Assembly (NCBI RefSeq): GCF_963676685.1 | Contig: NC_092346.1 | Coordinates: forward strand, 50,497,062-50,561,061 | Direction: 5' to 3' | Length of the DNA stretch: 64,000 bases | DNA from: Mytilus edulis | Lineage: Eukaryota; Mollusca; Bivalvia; Mytilida; Mytilidae | Shown: positions 22,679 to 33,070 of the stretch, in pieces | Layout of the letters: the number at the start of each line of letters is the position of its first letter | Position numbering within the stretch: the stretch's first letter is position 1 | Notes under the pieces: generated by a model | Told to the model about the DNA's origin: nothing | The model's input: only the letters and a program-made list of their open reading frames with translations | Database searches by the model: none | Made by a program: the position numbers and the translations under genes

Positions 22679-22719
22679 TAAGAAATTAAAAATTCCTTTT
22701 AAAATTGTTACACGATGAT

Positions 22720-23140
22720 GACTGCTGTACCCATGTTTTGACTATTTTATTTATTATATCTGTTTAGTTCACGCATCATTGTAAATATAACAGAACTTGA
22801 TGAGACTGTCATCAAAGTGAGAGGGTTAGCCCTAAAAACCAGGTTTAAATGATCCACCATTTTCTATATTTGAAAATGTCTGTACCAAGTCAGGAATATG
22901 AAAGTTCTTGTCCATTTGTTTTTGATGTGTTCTGTTATTTGATTTTGCCATGTGATTATGGACTTTCCGATTAGATTTTCCTCTAAGTTCAGTATTTTTG
23001 TGATTTTACTTTTTGCCATATACACTAATTTGAAGTCGTCCATCTGTGACAATATCAAAGAAAAGATCAAGATACAAATTAGACATTCTAGTCTTGGTAG
23101 TATTCCAAATATCAATGTCGCTGGAACAGGACATGATCAA
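22720..23140. repeat. Interspersed repeat with the GTGATTTTACTTTTT phrase, copy 1
   Basis: Shares TTCACGCATCATTGTAAATA, AGTGAGAGG, CTGTACCAAGTCAGGAATAT and GTATTTTTGTGATTTTACTT with 25440-25690 and 28880-29165, in the same order. Small open frames on either strand here are not genes. Confidence 0.85.
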
Positions 23141-23149
23141 TATATCTGA

Positions 23150-24009
23150 AAGAAAAAAGAAAAGATGTTTGCATGATGTTTAATTATTTTTTTTGGCGTT
23201 GAGAAGGTTTTGGGTTAAATCTGCTTTACATGACTGAGTGCAATTACAAGTCGGCACAATCAGTTCACAAAAATAAAGACAACAGAAGTATATCGCTGTT
23301 TTTGTCAGCATAAATGGAATCATCAATAGCTTGGCAGAATGACGAAATTATCACATCCATCCAGTCACATTTACGAGGGATTTGGTTCTAACATGTTCAA
23401 GTTCATGTTGAACACAGCTATCTCATCGAACTTGAAATAGAGGATGCATTACATACAATTAAGTCTCATAGCTTGGATTACATTTAGAAATTTACAATGA
23501 AGGTCTGTTGCGATAAAAAAAAAAAAAAACCATTAAGACAAAGGAGATGATTTCAGCTTCCAAAATTGTGAAATTTCCATTTCTATGTAGCAAAGTGCAT
23601 TCGGCGCCTCTTTAAGGTGCATACATCACACGGTTTTTGTAATATACCAGAGATTGCCTTTCCTATCATGATATGCTTGATTTTGAGATGATGCTCTAGA
23701 TAGAAAACAATTATTTTCCAGTGTTTTGTTTTTAATATGATGAACGTTTTCATTGGCTGGCGTAAATTAATTGTCTTGGTTACGGTGTTTGGGTTGTTTT
23801 AAATTTCTCTCGTGTTGGCACTGTAGCATGCCTGACCTCTTGTTCTTTATGAGTTTCTTCACAAGTTTTACTTTTATTTGCAATCTCCTGTAAGACAATG
23901 ATAAACTTTCCGTTTCTCGGCAGTAACATATACCTTCTTGCTCCATTGTATGGCGTTCATGTATCTGTTGCTTTAAGAAGAATGTGCTCCTTAAACATAA
24001 TCAGGATCC
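23150..24009. other. Intergenic, no gene seen
   Basis: AT-rich. It has an A-run at about 23515-23529 and a TCTCGTGTTGGCACTGTAGC-type phrase near 23805 that belongs to common mussel repeat tails. Nothing else supported. Confidence 0.35.
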
Positions 24010-24262
24010 TGTAATTCAGTGGTTGTCGTTTGTTTATGTCTTACATATTTGTTTTTCGTTCATTTTTATACATAAATAAGGCCGTTAGTTTTCTCGTTTA
24101 AATTGTTTTACATTGTCTTATCGGAGCCTTTTATAGCTGACTATGCGGTATGGGCTTTGCTCATTGTTGAAGGCCGTTGGTGACCTATAGTTGTTAATGT
24201 CTGTGTCATTTTGATTTTTTGTGGATAGTTGTCTCATTGGCAATCATACCACATCTTCTATT
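24010..24262 (+). repeat. Interspersed repeat ending in GTTGTCTCATTG, second copy
   Basis: Colinear with 17690-17990, including the final GTTGTCTCATTGGCAATCAT and CCACATCTTCT phrases. Confidence 0.85.
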
Positions 24263-24892
24263 TTATATAAAGTGTTCCAACAAATTTTTAATGAATAGCG
24301 ACTGATATTGACACTAGATACGTGTTACGGTCACCATATTCACGAACTGGTTTACAAACGATGTGTCGGTGTTTTATGATGAAATTACATCCGATTTAAT
24401 AAGACACTTTTTGACAGCATTGTACACACGTCTAAATATACATTTTTCAAAGCAAGTTTTAAGCAATAGACAGGAGACGTTATTCTGAAAGAGTTAATAG
24501 CTTTAAGGACAAGATTAAGTAAATACCTATAAATCGTTTATGACATCTAGTACAACAGTTCTAGTCATGCTACTTCCCAGTAGAGATACGATGCCAGCAT
24601 CCATGTCAAAGGAAAGCATTGGAGTTCTTGAACCGACTGGGCTTTCTGGAAAAATCTTGGTTCAAATGATTTTGTATAAAACAGCAGTAAAAAACATCTT
24701 AAAAGTGGAGAAGTGTAAGTTTTGGAAGATTAAAAACCCTCTGGGTAAACATTACATTCTCAGTCAATCATAATCTGGAAGAGCGCCAAAATGTTTGAAG
24801 ACTAGATATGTACCTAATGACTTAAACAGTCTCATAACGAATTCTTCATATATCTCTGAGACTTCGGACTTTAAAACGCACTTATGAACATT
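24263..24892. other. Intergenic
   Basis: A 77-residue plus-strand frame at 24540-24773 (begins MTSSTTVLVMLLPSRDT) has a sensible N-terminal half, but I see no acceptor or family signature to support it as a gene. Confidence 0.25.
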
Positions 24893-25850
24893 ACGAGAGG
24901 CGAAAGATACCAAAATTCAAACGCATAGGTAGAAAATAAACTGACAACGCCATGTTAGTTAAAGAAACAGACCAAATGACAAACAACAATAAGCAAAACA
25001 CATTAGAGAAAACGAAAGACTGAGCAACGCGAACTTCGCCAAAACAATGGGTGATCCAAAGTGTTCCAAATAGGTAGGCAGATCCTGCTCATGCTCAGCA
25101 TGTGTCACCCGTCGTGAGGTTCAAACCTGATGATAAGTCGAATCCGGTAGGTCATATTTGAGGAAAAGTAAAGCAGGATTCAAATTACGACAATTGGAAC
25201 ATATCCGTCGTCATCTGTAAAACAACGGCCAATCCAACTCAGGTTACGTCTTTTAAATTGTCGAAGGGATGATTTCATCTTCAACACTCTTAGGTCTAGG
25301 TTAAAAAAAATCCTATTGAGTAGCAATCCTCCTTCAAGAAAATTATGACAGGAAATGCAACCACCATAATGTCGTTTTAAATTGGCGATATATATACTCC
25401 ATATGCAGGCGCTGCTGGAATGTTGCCTATTTTGACATTTTTACCTATAATGTCTGTTTGTTTTGTTCACACATGATTTTATGCAACTGTAATACAAGTG
25501 AGAGGTTTAGCTACCTTTAAAACCAGGTGTAATCCGCCATTTTCTACACAGGAAAATAACTATGACAGTTGCTATCAATTGGTTTGATGTGTTAGAGCTT
25601 TTAATTTTGCCGTTTGATTATGAACTTTCCGTTTTGAACTCTCCCCGGAGTTCGGTATATTTGTGATTTTACTTTTTGCTACATAGACACGGAACGTACA
25701 TAATTGGAAAGCCGAAATCATCCCTTTAGTCATAAAGTTTGTTCTTTAATGACCCTTATTTTCATTTTCTTGATTGAATTCAAAATATGATGCAGACATA
25801 TTTGTATCTTTTGTATCCTTAATTTCAAGTTCGTTGGATAGGTGTGTTCA
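24893..25850 (-). pseudogene. Penelope-like retroelement remnant, copy 2
   Basis: Colinear with the 3' half of the larger element to its right. The untranslated tail (GAAAGATACCAAAATTCAAA, TGTGTCACCCGTCGTG) comes first, then the C-terminal part of the reverse transcriptase (25245-25432), then the segment encoding the KRDDF region (25695-25845). The coding part is frameshifted and lacks the catalytic core. A copy of the GTGATTTTACTTTTT repeat (25440-25690) is inserted in it. Confidence 0.7.
25440..25690. repeat. Interspersed repeat with the GTGATTTTACTTTTT phrase, copy 2
   Basis: Inserted into the retroelement remnant: the retroelement homology stops at 25432 (TGGAATGTTGCC) and resumes at about 25700 (AATTGGAAAGCCGAAATCAT). 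Confidence 0.8.
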
Positions 25851-25854
25851 AAAA

Positions 25855-28625
25855 AAGGGACGAAAGATACCAGAGGGATAGTCAAACTCATAAATCGAAA
25901 ATAACTAACAACGCCATGGCTAAAAATGAAAAGACAAACAGAAAAATTAAACTAGTAGTACACATGACACAACATAGAAAACTAAAGAATAAACAACACG
26001 TACCCCACCAAAAACTAGTGGTTATCTCAGGTGCTCCGGAATGGTAAGCAGACCCTGCTCCACATGTGGCACCCGTCGTGTTGCTAATGTGATTACAAAT
26101 CCGGTAGGTCACATTCGTGAAAGGGAAGGGGATTGTAGTTACGACGTAAGGAACATATCCGATATCATTTGTGAAACGGTTATTCCCAAACTCCCCGGCA
26201 GTTCCAGTTCCGATCCGCATACGGGCCCGAATACTACTCTACACTAATGGAGTAAGGGAAAACAGTTCCGGAACGGAAACGATCACTGTCCGGAGTTTGG
26301 GTTATTCCATGACGGTCAACCAACTCGTGATGGCGTACGTAAAATTTACGAAGTGATGATTTCAACTTCACCATTTGGAACTCTTGGTTTAATAACTTCC
26401 TTGTGAGCAGCAGCCCTCTATCAAGAAAATCATGATAGGAAATGCGAGCACGGGAATATCGTACATATACACCGTATGCAGGTGCTGCTGGAATGTTGCT
26501 AATTAGAAATGGAAAGTTAACAATTGGAAAGCTGAAATCATCTCTTTTGTCGTAAAGTTTTGTTTTCAACCGACCCTTATTGTCAATTTCTAGATGTAAG
26601 TCAAGATATGAGGCCGACTTAACTGTATCTGTTGTATCCTTTATCTCTAGTTCGATGGGATAAATGCGTTCAACATAGTCACTCAATTTTGAATTATTTA
26701 GTAAAAGAACATCATCTATATAGCGGAAAGTAGAGTTAAAGGATATAGCTAACTTCTTATCTTTCTTCCTAAGAAGTTCTTGTATGAAGTCAGCCTGATA
26801 ATTATAAAGAAACAAGTCGGCAAGAAAAGGGGCACAATTTGTTCCCATTGGAATGCCGAGTCTGTTGAAAAACACGTCCTCCGAACGTGACAAATATGTT
26901 GTCAATGAAGAAATCAAGCATATTGATAATGTCAGTTTCAGAAATTTTTTTGTTTGAATCAAAATGATCCTTTACAAAGTAGGATTTACCCCTCCGTCAG
27001 ACAAGATACTTGTATCTATGTTGGCCTTTCTTTTATTATGAAACAAAGCAATACCAACTCTTTCAGTTTGTCTTTTAGTTAGGATTTTGGAATACTTGTG
27101 TAAAGTTTAGAAAAGTCAAATGTTTTAATACTATTACAAGATGAAAGAGAGTTAGTTTGTATGTGCAAAAGATCTTTGGAATTTTTAAGTATCCACATCT
27201 GATTCACGCCACCTCTAGAATAGGCAGTTTCATCATAACTTTGAAGCCCGTCTTCACAGTGTTGGAACGGAACTGTACGGTTTTCTAATAAATTGGTCAT
27301 TCGGGAGACTGTAAATATGAACCAATAAAATGATAAAAAAGATATATGCATCCAAACGTTTTCCTTAGAATGTTGGAGCTCCGTGTAAAACGATCAAAAT
27401 TGTCACACAACAGCGATCGAAAATGTCAAGTAGACATCGAAAAATCAATGTTTGCTACCTGAATTTTCACATGTACTTTTTCAGATATATAGTCTTACCT
27501 GTCTGAAAGTTTCAAAGCCACTGTCCCAGTAGAAATCCAAATATAATCATTTTCTCCATGTCGGATATTTTTATTGACTGTACAATCGCTTGCAAGTTTA
27601 TTATACAATCACTCGGAGCCTTCCTGTACAATCGCTTGGAGCTTTCCTGTAGAATTGCTTGGCCAAATTTATTAAATACATTGCATATGCATTGTATTGA
27701 TTGTTTCTTGCTGTACTGTTATATTCATGTATGGTATTTGAAATGAAAATAAACACAAAACCAGTCATTTTGACAATTAAGATTATATCAAGGAACCATT
27801 TTAAGGTGACTATATCAGAGACAAAAACAAAATGTGTACAGTAGATATAACTAGAGGCTCTCAAGAGCCTGTGTCGCTCACCTAATTCTACTTGGGATTT
27901 TGAAATAATTTTAAAGAATGTTTTAGCTACCAAAACTTGAAGCAGAAACGTTATATAGTAACATAAGAGTTCATCAAAGTTTCCATCAAGCAACTTGTTA
28001 TTTTGCAAATGTCGGAGCCCCGCTTGAGAGTCTCCCGAATGACCAATTTATTAGAAAACCGTACAGTTCCGTTCCAACACTGTGGTCTTTTATTGCTGAT
28101 AAAATAGATGTTGATAATTTAGAAAGAGGTTTCGTGGAGCACTTTGAAGACCCAGCAATATACCGTTGTTTGTAAGGACAATTATGTAGTTTAGGTATCC
28201 AATACAGTGATTGAAGATCCAGTTCTTCATCTTTGGTTGAAATTCCAAAGGAACATAGAACAGACCTATGATTATCCAGGATTCCCTCTTTGGTAAGTGT
28301 CGTGAGGGTATATGTTGAGTTTCCGAGTGAATTGTCTATACCTAATTCGTTTATCAAGCAGTTAATGTAATGAGTTTTACACACAAAAACGATGTTGTTT
28401 TGGGCTTTATCTGCGGGGACACCAACATATTTGTCATGACGGTAGGATAAGTGTTTTGCAACATTTGGGTCTTTAAAGTAACGTAGCATAGGCATTGATA
28501 GACCCATTTAATTTCTTAATTCTGATTTGTATCACAACCACACTGCCTTAATCCATTCGGAAAGAGTGTCTACGTCTTCCTTCTCGCGCTTAGCCCATTG
28601 TCTGGCATAATCCTCGACATAGTCT
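25855..28625 (-). pseudogene. Penelope-like retroelement, broken
   Basis: Reverse-transcriptase element on the minus strand. N-terminal part at about 28625-28090: ARQWAKREKEDVDTLSEW, then LYWIPKLHNCPYKQRYIAGS and CSTKPLS. After an 830-bp insertion it resumes with GVNQMWILKNSKDLL and FDFSKLYTSIP (motif A aspartate). The stretch 27078-26963 is riddled with stops and shifts. Then 26962-26234 carries GIPMGTNCAPFLADLFLY and the catalytic YIDD box, SYLDLHLEI and KLYDKRDDF. The tail runs to about 25855. Motif order and the PMGTNCAP and YIDD forms fit Penelope-like elements. The terminal GIY-YIG endonuclease is not seen. Several frame breaks show it is dead. Confidence 0.75.
27255..28084. mobile_element. 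830-bp TIR transposon inserted in the retroelement
   Basis: 56-bp terminal inverted repeats match base for base (27255-27310 against 28029-28084). Termini are CACAGTGTTGG and CCAACACTGTG. GTCTT flanks both sides (27250-27254 and 28085-28089) as a 5-bp target duplication. Taking out the element and one GTCTT rejoins the host frame (SAIKDGLQSYDETAYSRGG). No transposase is visible. The right half contains a fragment of the GAGCCTCTAG end of the element seen at 20378-21677. Confidence 0.9.
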
Positions 28626-28629
28626 CGAC

Positions 28630-28718
28630 ATCAAACTTTGAATCATTTAGTGAAAAGACATCATATATATATATAGCGGACACTAAAGTTAAAGGGTAAT
28701 GCTAGCTTTGTTATAACT
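28630..28718 (-). pseudogene. Fragment of the retroelement YIDD region
   Basis: GAATCATTTAGTGAAAAGAC, then TAGCGGACACTAAAGTTAAA resembles 26690-26757, the part encoding the catalytic YIDD box, in the same orientation. It lies just outside the N-terminal end of the larger element, so it is a separate remnant or a rearranged piece. Confidence 0.6.
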
Positions 28719-28879
28719 ATACAACTCGACTTAAAACTGCGATTTGGCTAAAAGTATATGAGTTATATAAATACGTCTCGTCATAGGTATAATGTAATCC
28801 TACTTCGATTTAAATTAATGATGTCCTTGTATTTTTTCCTAAGTTTTGCATATATTTTGACCCTAGTTTTTTAAGACTT

Positions 28880-29165
28880 GCTGTACCCTATTTTGACTAT
28901 TTTATTTATTATGTCTGTTTTGTTCACGCATCGTTGTAAATATAATGGAACTTGATGCGACTGTCATACAAGTGAGAGGTTTGGCGCTATAAAACCAGGT
29001 ATATTCCACCATTTTCTAAATTTGAGAATGCCTGTACCAAGTCAAGAATATGCCAGTTGTTTGATGTGTTTTGTCATTTGATTTTGCACTTTGATTAGGG
29101 ACTTTCCGTTTTTAATTTTTTCTTCGGAGTTCAGTATCTTTGTGATTTTACTTTTATCGACGAAA
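28880..29165. repeat. Interspersed repeat with the GTGATTTTACTTTTT phrase, copy 3
   Basis: Colinear with 22720-23060. A further partial copy lies at about 31125-31265 (AAGTTGGAGGTTTAGCTA, CGCCTGTACAAACGTATG, TTTATGAACTTCCCC). Confidence 0.8.
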
Positions 29166-29613
29166 TGTGCGTTTTGTGTACCTTATTAAAAGCCTGTTCG
29201 CTTCGACGAGTTTCTAATGATTAAAAAAAGGGTAAAGGTATAAGATATAACTCTTTTAAATGTGAAATATCTTTGTGTCAATTACAGTGACTTGACTGTT
29301 AGTGTTGCTCTCCACCAATTGCAACTCATTCAAAATTTTGACCAAATTGCAATTTGTTTTATTAAACCAAATTGTACAACTGGTCAGAATATTGAACAAA
29401 TTGTACAGTCAAAATGTGAAAGTGCAAGGTGATAAAATAAAATATACTTACAATCGTATAAGACTTTAACTCCACTTTAATGATGTTGTGACAAAATTAG
29501 TTTATCAGTTTGTATAGTTATATTATAGTCATTTCCATGCTGAAGAGGAACTGTTTATTTTGAATTGCTATAAAATTGTCCAAACTAAGCTTTCATATAG
29601 TTTTTCTTTCTAA

Positions 29614-29895
29614 AAGTATTCTATATTTATAAGAATCAGATATCATTTTAAATAAAACATCATATATTCAGTAAAATATGTGTGAAATAACAATATGCTA
29701 TTGATAAGTTTTCAGGGGAGATAACCTAAAATATTATTCTTTTGGATAAAGATTTTTGGAGAAAAAAAAGTTATTATCTCCCCCATGGAAACTTCCTACA
29801 AATATATATTGCAATTTTACACATATTTTACTGAATATGAAATGTTTTAATTCACATAATGTCTGATTAATATAAATATAGAATACTTTTAGAAA
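29614..29895. mobile_element. Nested palindromic element
   Basis: Inverted ends built on TTCTTTCTAAAAGTATTCTA and CAGTAAAATATGTGTGAAA face each other (about 29614-29690 against 29815-29895), with a GGGGAGATAAC...GTTATTATCTCCCC core. It lies between the left long arm and the tandem element. Confidence 0.65.
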
Positions 29896-30708
29896 GAACA
29901 AGAATGTGTCCATAGTAAACGGATGCCCCACTCGCACTATCATTTTCTATGTTTAGTGGACCCTGAAATAGGGGTAAAAGCTATAATTTGGCATTTAAAT
30001 TAGAAAGATCATATCATAGGAACCATGCATGTATACTAAGTTTCAAGTTGATTGGACTTCAACTTCATCAAAAACTACCTTGACCAAAAACTTTAACCTG
30101 AAATTTGCACTATTATTTTCTATGTTCAGTGAACCGTGAAATCGGGGTTAAAACTCTAATTTGGCATTAAAATTAGAAAGATCATATCATGGGACACATG
30201 TGTACTAAGTTTCAAGCTGATTGGACTTCAACTTCATCAAAAAACTACCTTGACCAAAAACTTTAACCTGAAATTTGCACTATCATTTTCTATGTTCAGT
30301 GAACCGTGAAATTGGGGTTAGAACTATAATTTGGCATCAAAATTAGAAAGATCATATCATAGGACACATGTGTACTAAGTTTAAAGCTGATTGGACTTCA
30401 ACTTCATCAAAAACTACCTTGACCAAAAACTTTAACCTGAAATTTGCACGATCATTTTCTATGTTCAGTGAACCGTGAAATTGGGGTTAAAACTCTAATT
30501 TGGCATTAAAATTAGAAAGATCATATCATAGGACACATGTGTACTAAGTTTCAAGCTGATTGGACTTCAACTTCATCAAAAACTACCTTAACCAAAAACT
30601 TTAACCTGAACGAACGAACGAACGGACGAACGGAAGGACGGAAGGACGGACGGACGGACGCAGACCAGAAAACACAATGCCCCTCTACTATCGTAGGTGG
30701 GGCATACA
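29896..30708 (-). mobile_element. GGGGCAT tandem element, four-unit copy
   Basis: Minus-strand copy. It starts at the hairpin TATGCCCCACCTACGATAGT...AGGGGCAT (30680-30708), runs through a CGGACGGACGG-rich leader, then about four units of about 170 bp, and ends in GGGGCATCCG and ACACATTCTTGTT (29896-29920). A 67-residue open frame over the leader is spurious. Confidence 0.9.
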
Positions 30709-31124
30709 AACTATATGAAAGCTTAGTTTGGACAGTTTAATAGCAATTCAAAATAAACAGTTCCCCTTCAGCATGGAAATGAATATAATATAACTATACA
30801 AACTGATAAATTAATTTTTGTCACAACATCATTAAAGTGGAGTTAAAATCTTATAGGATTGTAAGTATATTTTATTTTATCACCTTGCACTTTCATGACT
30901 TGGCTGTGGTTTTCTACAGCAGTTGGTTCAAATTTCTGACCAGTTGAACAATTTGATTTTATAAAACAAATTGCAATTTGGTCAAAATTTTGAATGAGTT
31001 GCAATTGGTGGAGAGCAACACTAACAGTCAAGTCACTGTAATAGTCATTAACAATCAGCTAATATAATGTATACTAGTACATTATCTATGACCTAGAACT
31101 TTTAAAAATGGCAGCTGTGTACAG

Positions 31125-31560
31125 TTAAGCCATACAAGTTGGAGGTTTAGCTAATTTTAAAGTTTACACAAGCATTTTCGTCGGGAAACGCCTGTACAAA
31201 CGTATGTTCCCACGTCATATGATAGTTGTCTTTCAGTTCATTGACTTTGCCAGTTTTTATGAACTTCCCCTTTTTTTAAATTTTATTACCTTAAAGTTCA
31301 TTTCATTTTGTTATAACCATATCATATATTTTATTTGAGTAACACAACGGATGTTGTATGTGGAGCAGGTTCTGCTTACCCTACTGTAACATCTGAGATC
31401 ACCCCCTGCATTAGTTGGTTCGTGCTGCTCAGTATTTAGTTTTGTTTGGTATGTCTTGTATTGTTTATTCTTCGGTTTTGTTTTTGTCTTGGTGTTGACA
31501 TTTTGTCTTTGATTTCTGAGTTTGAATATTCCTTTTGGTATTTTTCGCCTCTCTATTACT
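31125..31560. repeat. Repeat debris including a solo retroelement tail
   Basis: About 31125-31265 is a partial copy of the GTGATTTTACTTTTT-type repeat. About 31355-31560 is, on the plus strand, the untranslated tail of the Penelope-like element (GGAGCAGGTTCTGCTTACCC, then TTTCTGAGTTTGAATATTCC). No coding part is attached. Confidence 0.65.
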
Positions 31561-31879
31561 GTCTAATTACTATATCCTGTGGAATTCTAATAAACTACGT
31601 AATAGAAATATATCAGATAAAACAATTAAACATAGGGAATATTTAACGACAACACAAGATAATTTAAACGAACAAAGCATAGCAAACACTCCCATTATTG
31701 TAACAAAGCATAATAATTAAGTTCTTTTGGAATAGGCTTTGTGATAAATTAATTACCAGTTGTAAAAAGAAAAACCAATCCGAATAACAGTGTGTTTTGC
31801 CAGTTTCTGTAATCAAGACCAGATCCATATCTGTTGGTTTGGTTACATCTTTGTTATGTATGTCTTAGTTATACAAGAC

Positions 31880-33070
31880 TGCACACACTGAAATGTCTCG
31901 CCTTCTTTACTAATCATTGATATTATGTTGATACTCCTAAATATAAAGCTTTATTACGACTGTCACATAAACTTAACATGAACCATGAAAATGAGGTCAA
32001 GGTCAGTTGAACCATATGCCAGGCAGACATGTACAGCTAAAAATGCTTCCATACAACAAATACAGTTGACCTATTGTTTATAGTTTACGAAAATAGACCA
32101 AAACACAAAAACTTAACACTGAGCAATGAACCATGAAAACCAGGTCAAGGTCAAATAAAACCTGCATGACTGACATATAGATCATAAAATATTTCCCTAC
32201 ACCAAATATAGTTGACCTATGACATATATAGTATTAGATAAAAAGACCAAAACTCAAAAATTTACTTTGACCACTGAAGCATGAAAATGAAGTCAAGGTC
32301 AGATGACATCTGCCCGCTAGACATGTACACCTTACAATGATTCCATACAACAAATATAGTAAACCTATTGCATAAAGTATGAGAAAAACAGACCAAAACA
32401 CAAAAACTTAACTATAACCACTGAACCATGAAAATGAGGCCAAGGTCAGATGACATCTGCCTGCTAAACATGTACACCTTACAATCATTCCATACAACAA
32501 ATATAGTAAACCTATTGCATAAAGTATGAGAAAAACAGACCAAAACACAAAAACTTAACTATAACCACTGAACCATGAAAATGAGGTCAAGGTCAGATGA
32601 CACCTACCAGTTGGACATGTACACCTTACAGTCCTTCCATACACCGAATATACTAGACCTTTTGCTTATAGTATCTGAGATATGGACTTGACCACCAAAA
32701 CTTAACCTTGTTCACTGATCCATGAAATGAGGTCGAGGTCAAGTGAAAACTGTCTGACGGGCATGAGGATCTTGCAAGGTACGCAAATACTAAATATAGT
32801 TATCCTATTACTTACAGTAAGGGAGAATTTAACATTACAAAAAATCTGAACTTTTTTTTCAAGTAGTCACTGAACCATGAAAATGAGGTCAAGGACAATG
32901 GACATGTGACTGACAGAAACTTCGTAACATGAGGCATAATATGAAGCATCCAGGTCTTCCACCTTTTAAAATATATAGCTTTTAAGAAAAGAGCTAACAC
33001 CGCCGCCGCCGCCGGATCACTATCCCTATGTCGAGCTTTCTGCAACAAAAGTTGCAGGCTCGACAACAAA
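31880..33070 (-). repeat. Element with a central tandem array, inverted copy
   Basis: Reverse-orientation relative of 15010-16095. Terminus CACTGAAATGTCTCGCCTTC, about seven units of about 145 bp marked by ATGAAAATGAGGTCAAGGTC (near 31987, 32136, 32287, 32427, 32578, 32726, 32876), then the leader CACTATCCCTATGTCGAGCT near 33020. A CGCCGCCGCCGCCGG run at 33001-33015 replaces the mixed GGTGGCGGCAGCGG of the other copy. Confidence 0.9.

Larger units (their letters stand above)
29285..31038. mobile_element. 1754-bp element with about 320-bp inverted arms and TA duplication
   Basis: The left arm (29285 to about 29615) and right arm (about 30715-31038) are long imperfect inverted complements ending in CAGTGACTTGACTGTTAGTG and its complement. 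TA on both sides (29283-29284, 31039-31040) suggests a Tc1/mariner-type target. The middle is filled by two other repeats (29.61-29.90 and 29.90-30.71 kb). No transposase frame. Confidence 0.75.

Noticed and set aside
25888-26356. Overlapping open frames on both strands, one of 110 residues
   Set aside because: They cover the untranslated tail of the Penelope-like element, which is colinear with the copies at 24.9 and 58.1 kb.
27601-28008. A 135-residue minus-strand frame
   Set aside because: It falls inside the 830-bp TIR transposon, is rich in Tyr/Ile/Phe from AT-rich sequence, and shows no transposase motif.
30537-30740. Plus-strand frame with an NGRTEGRKDGRTDAD stretch
   Set aside because: This is the GGACGGACGG-rich leader of the GGGGCAT element read in the reverse orientation.
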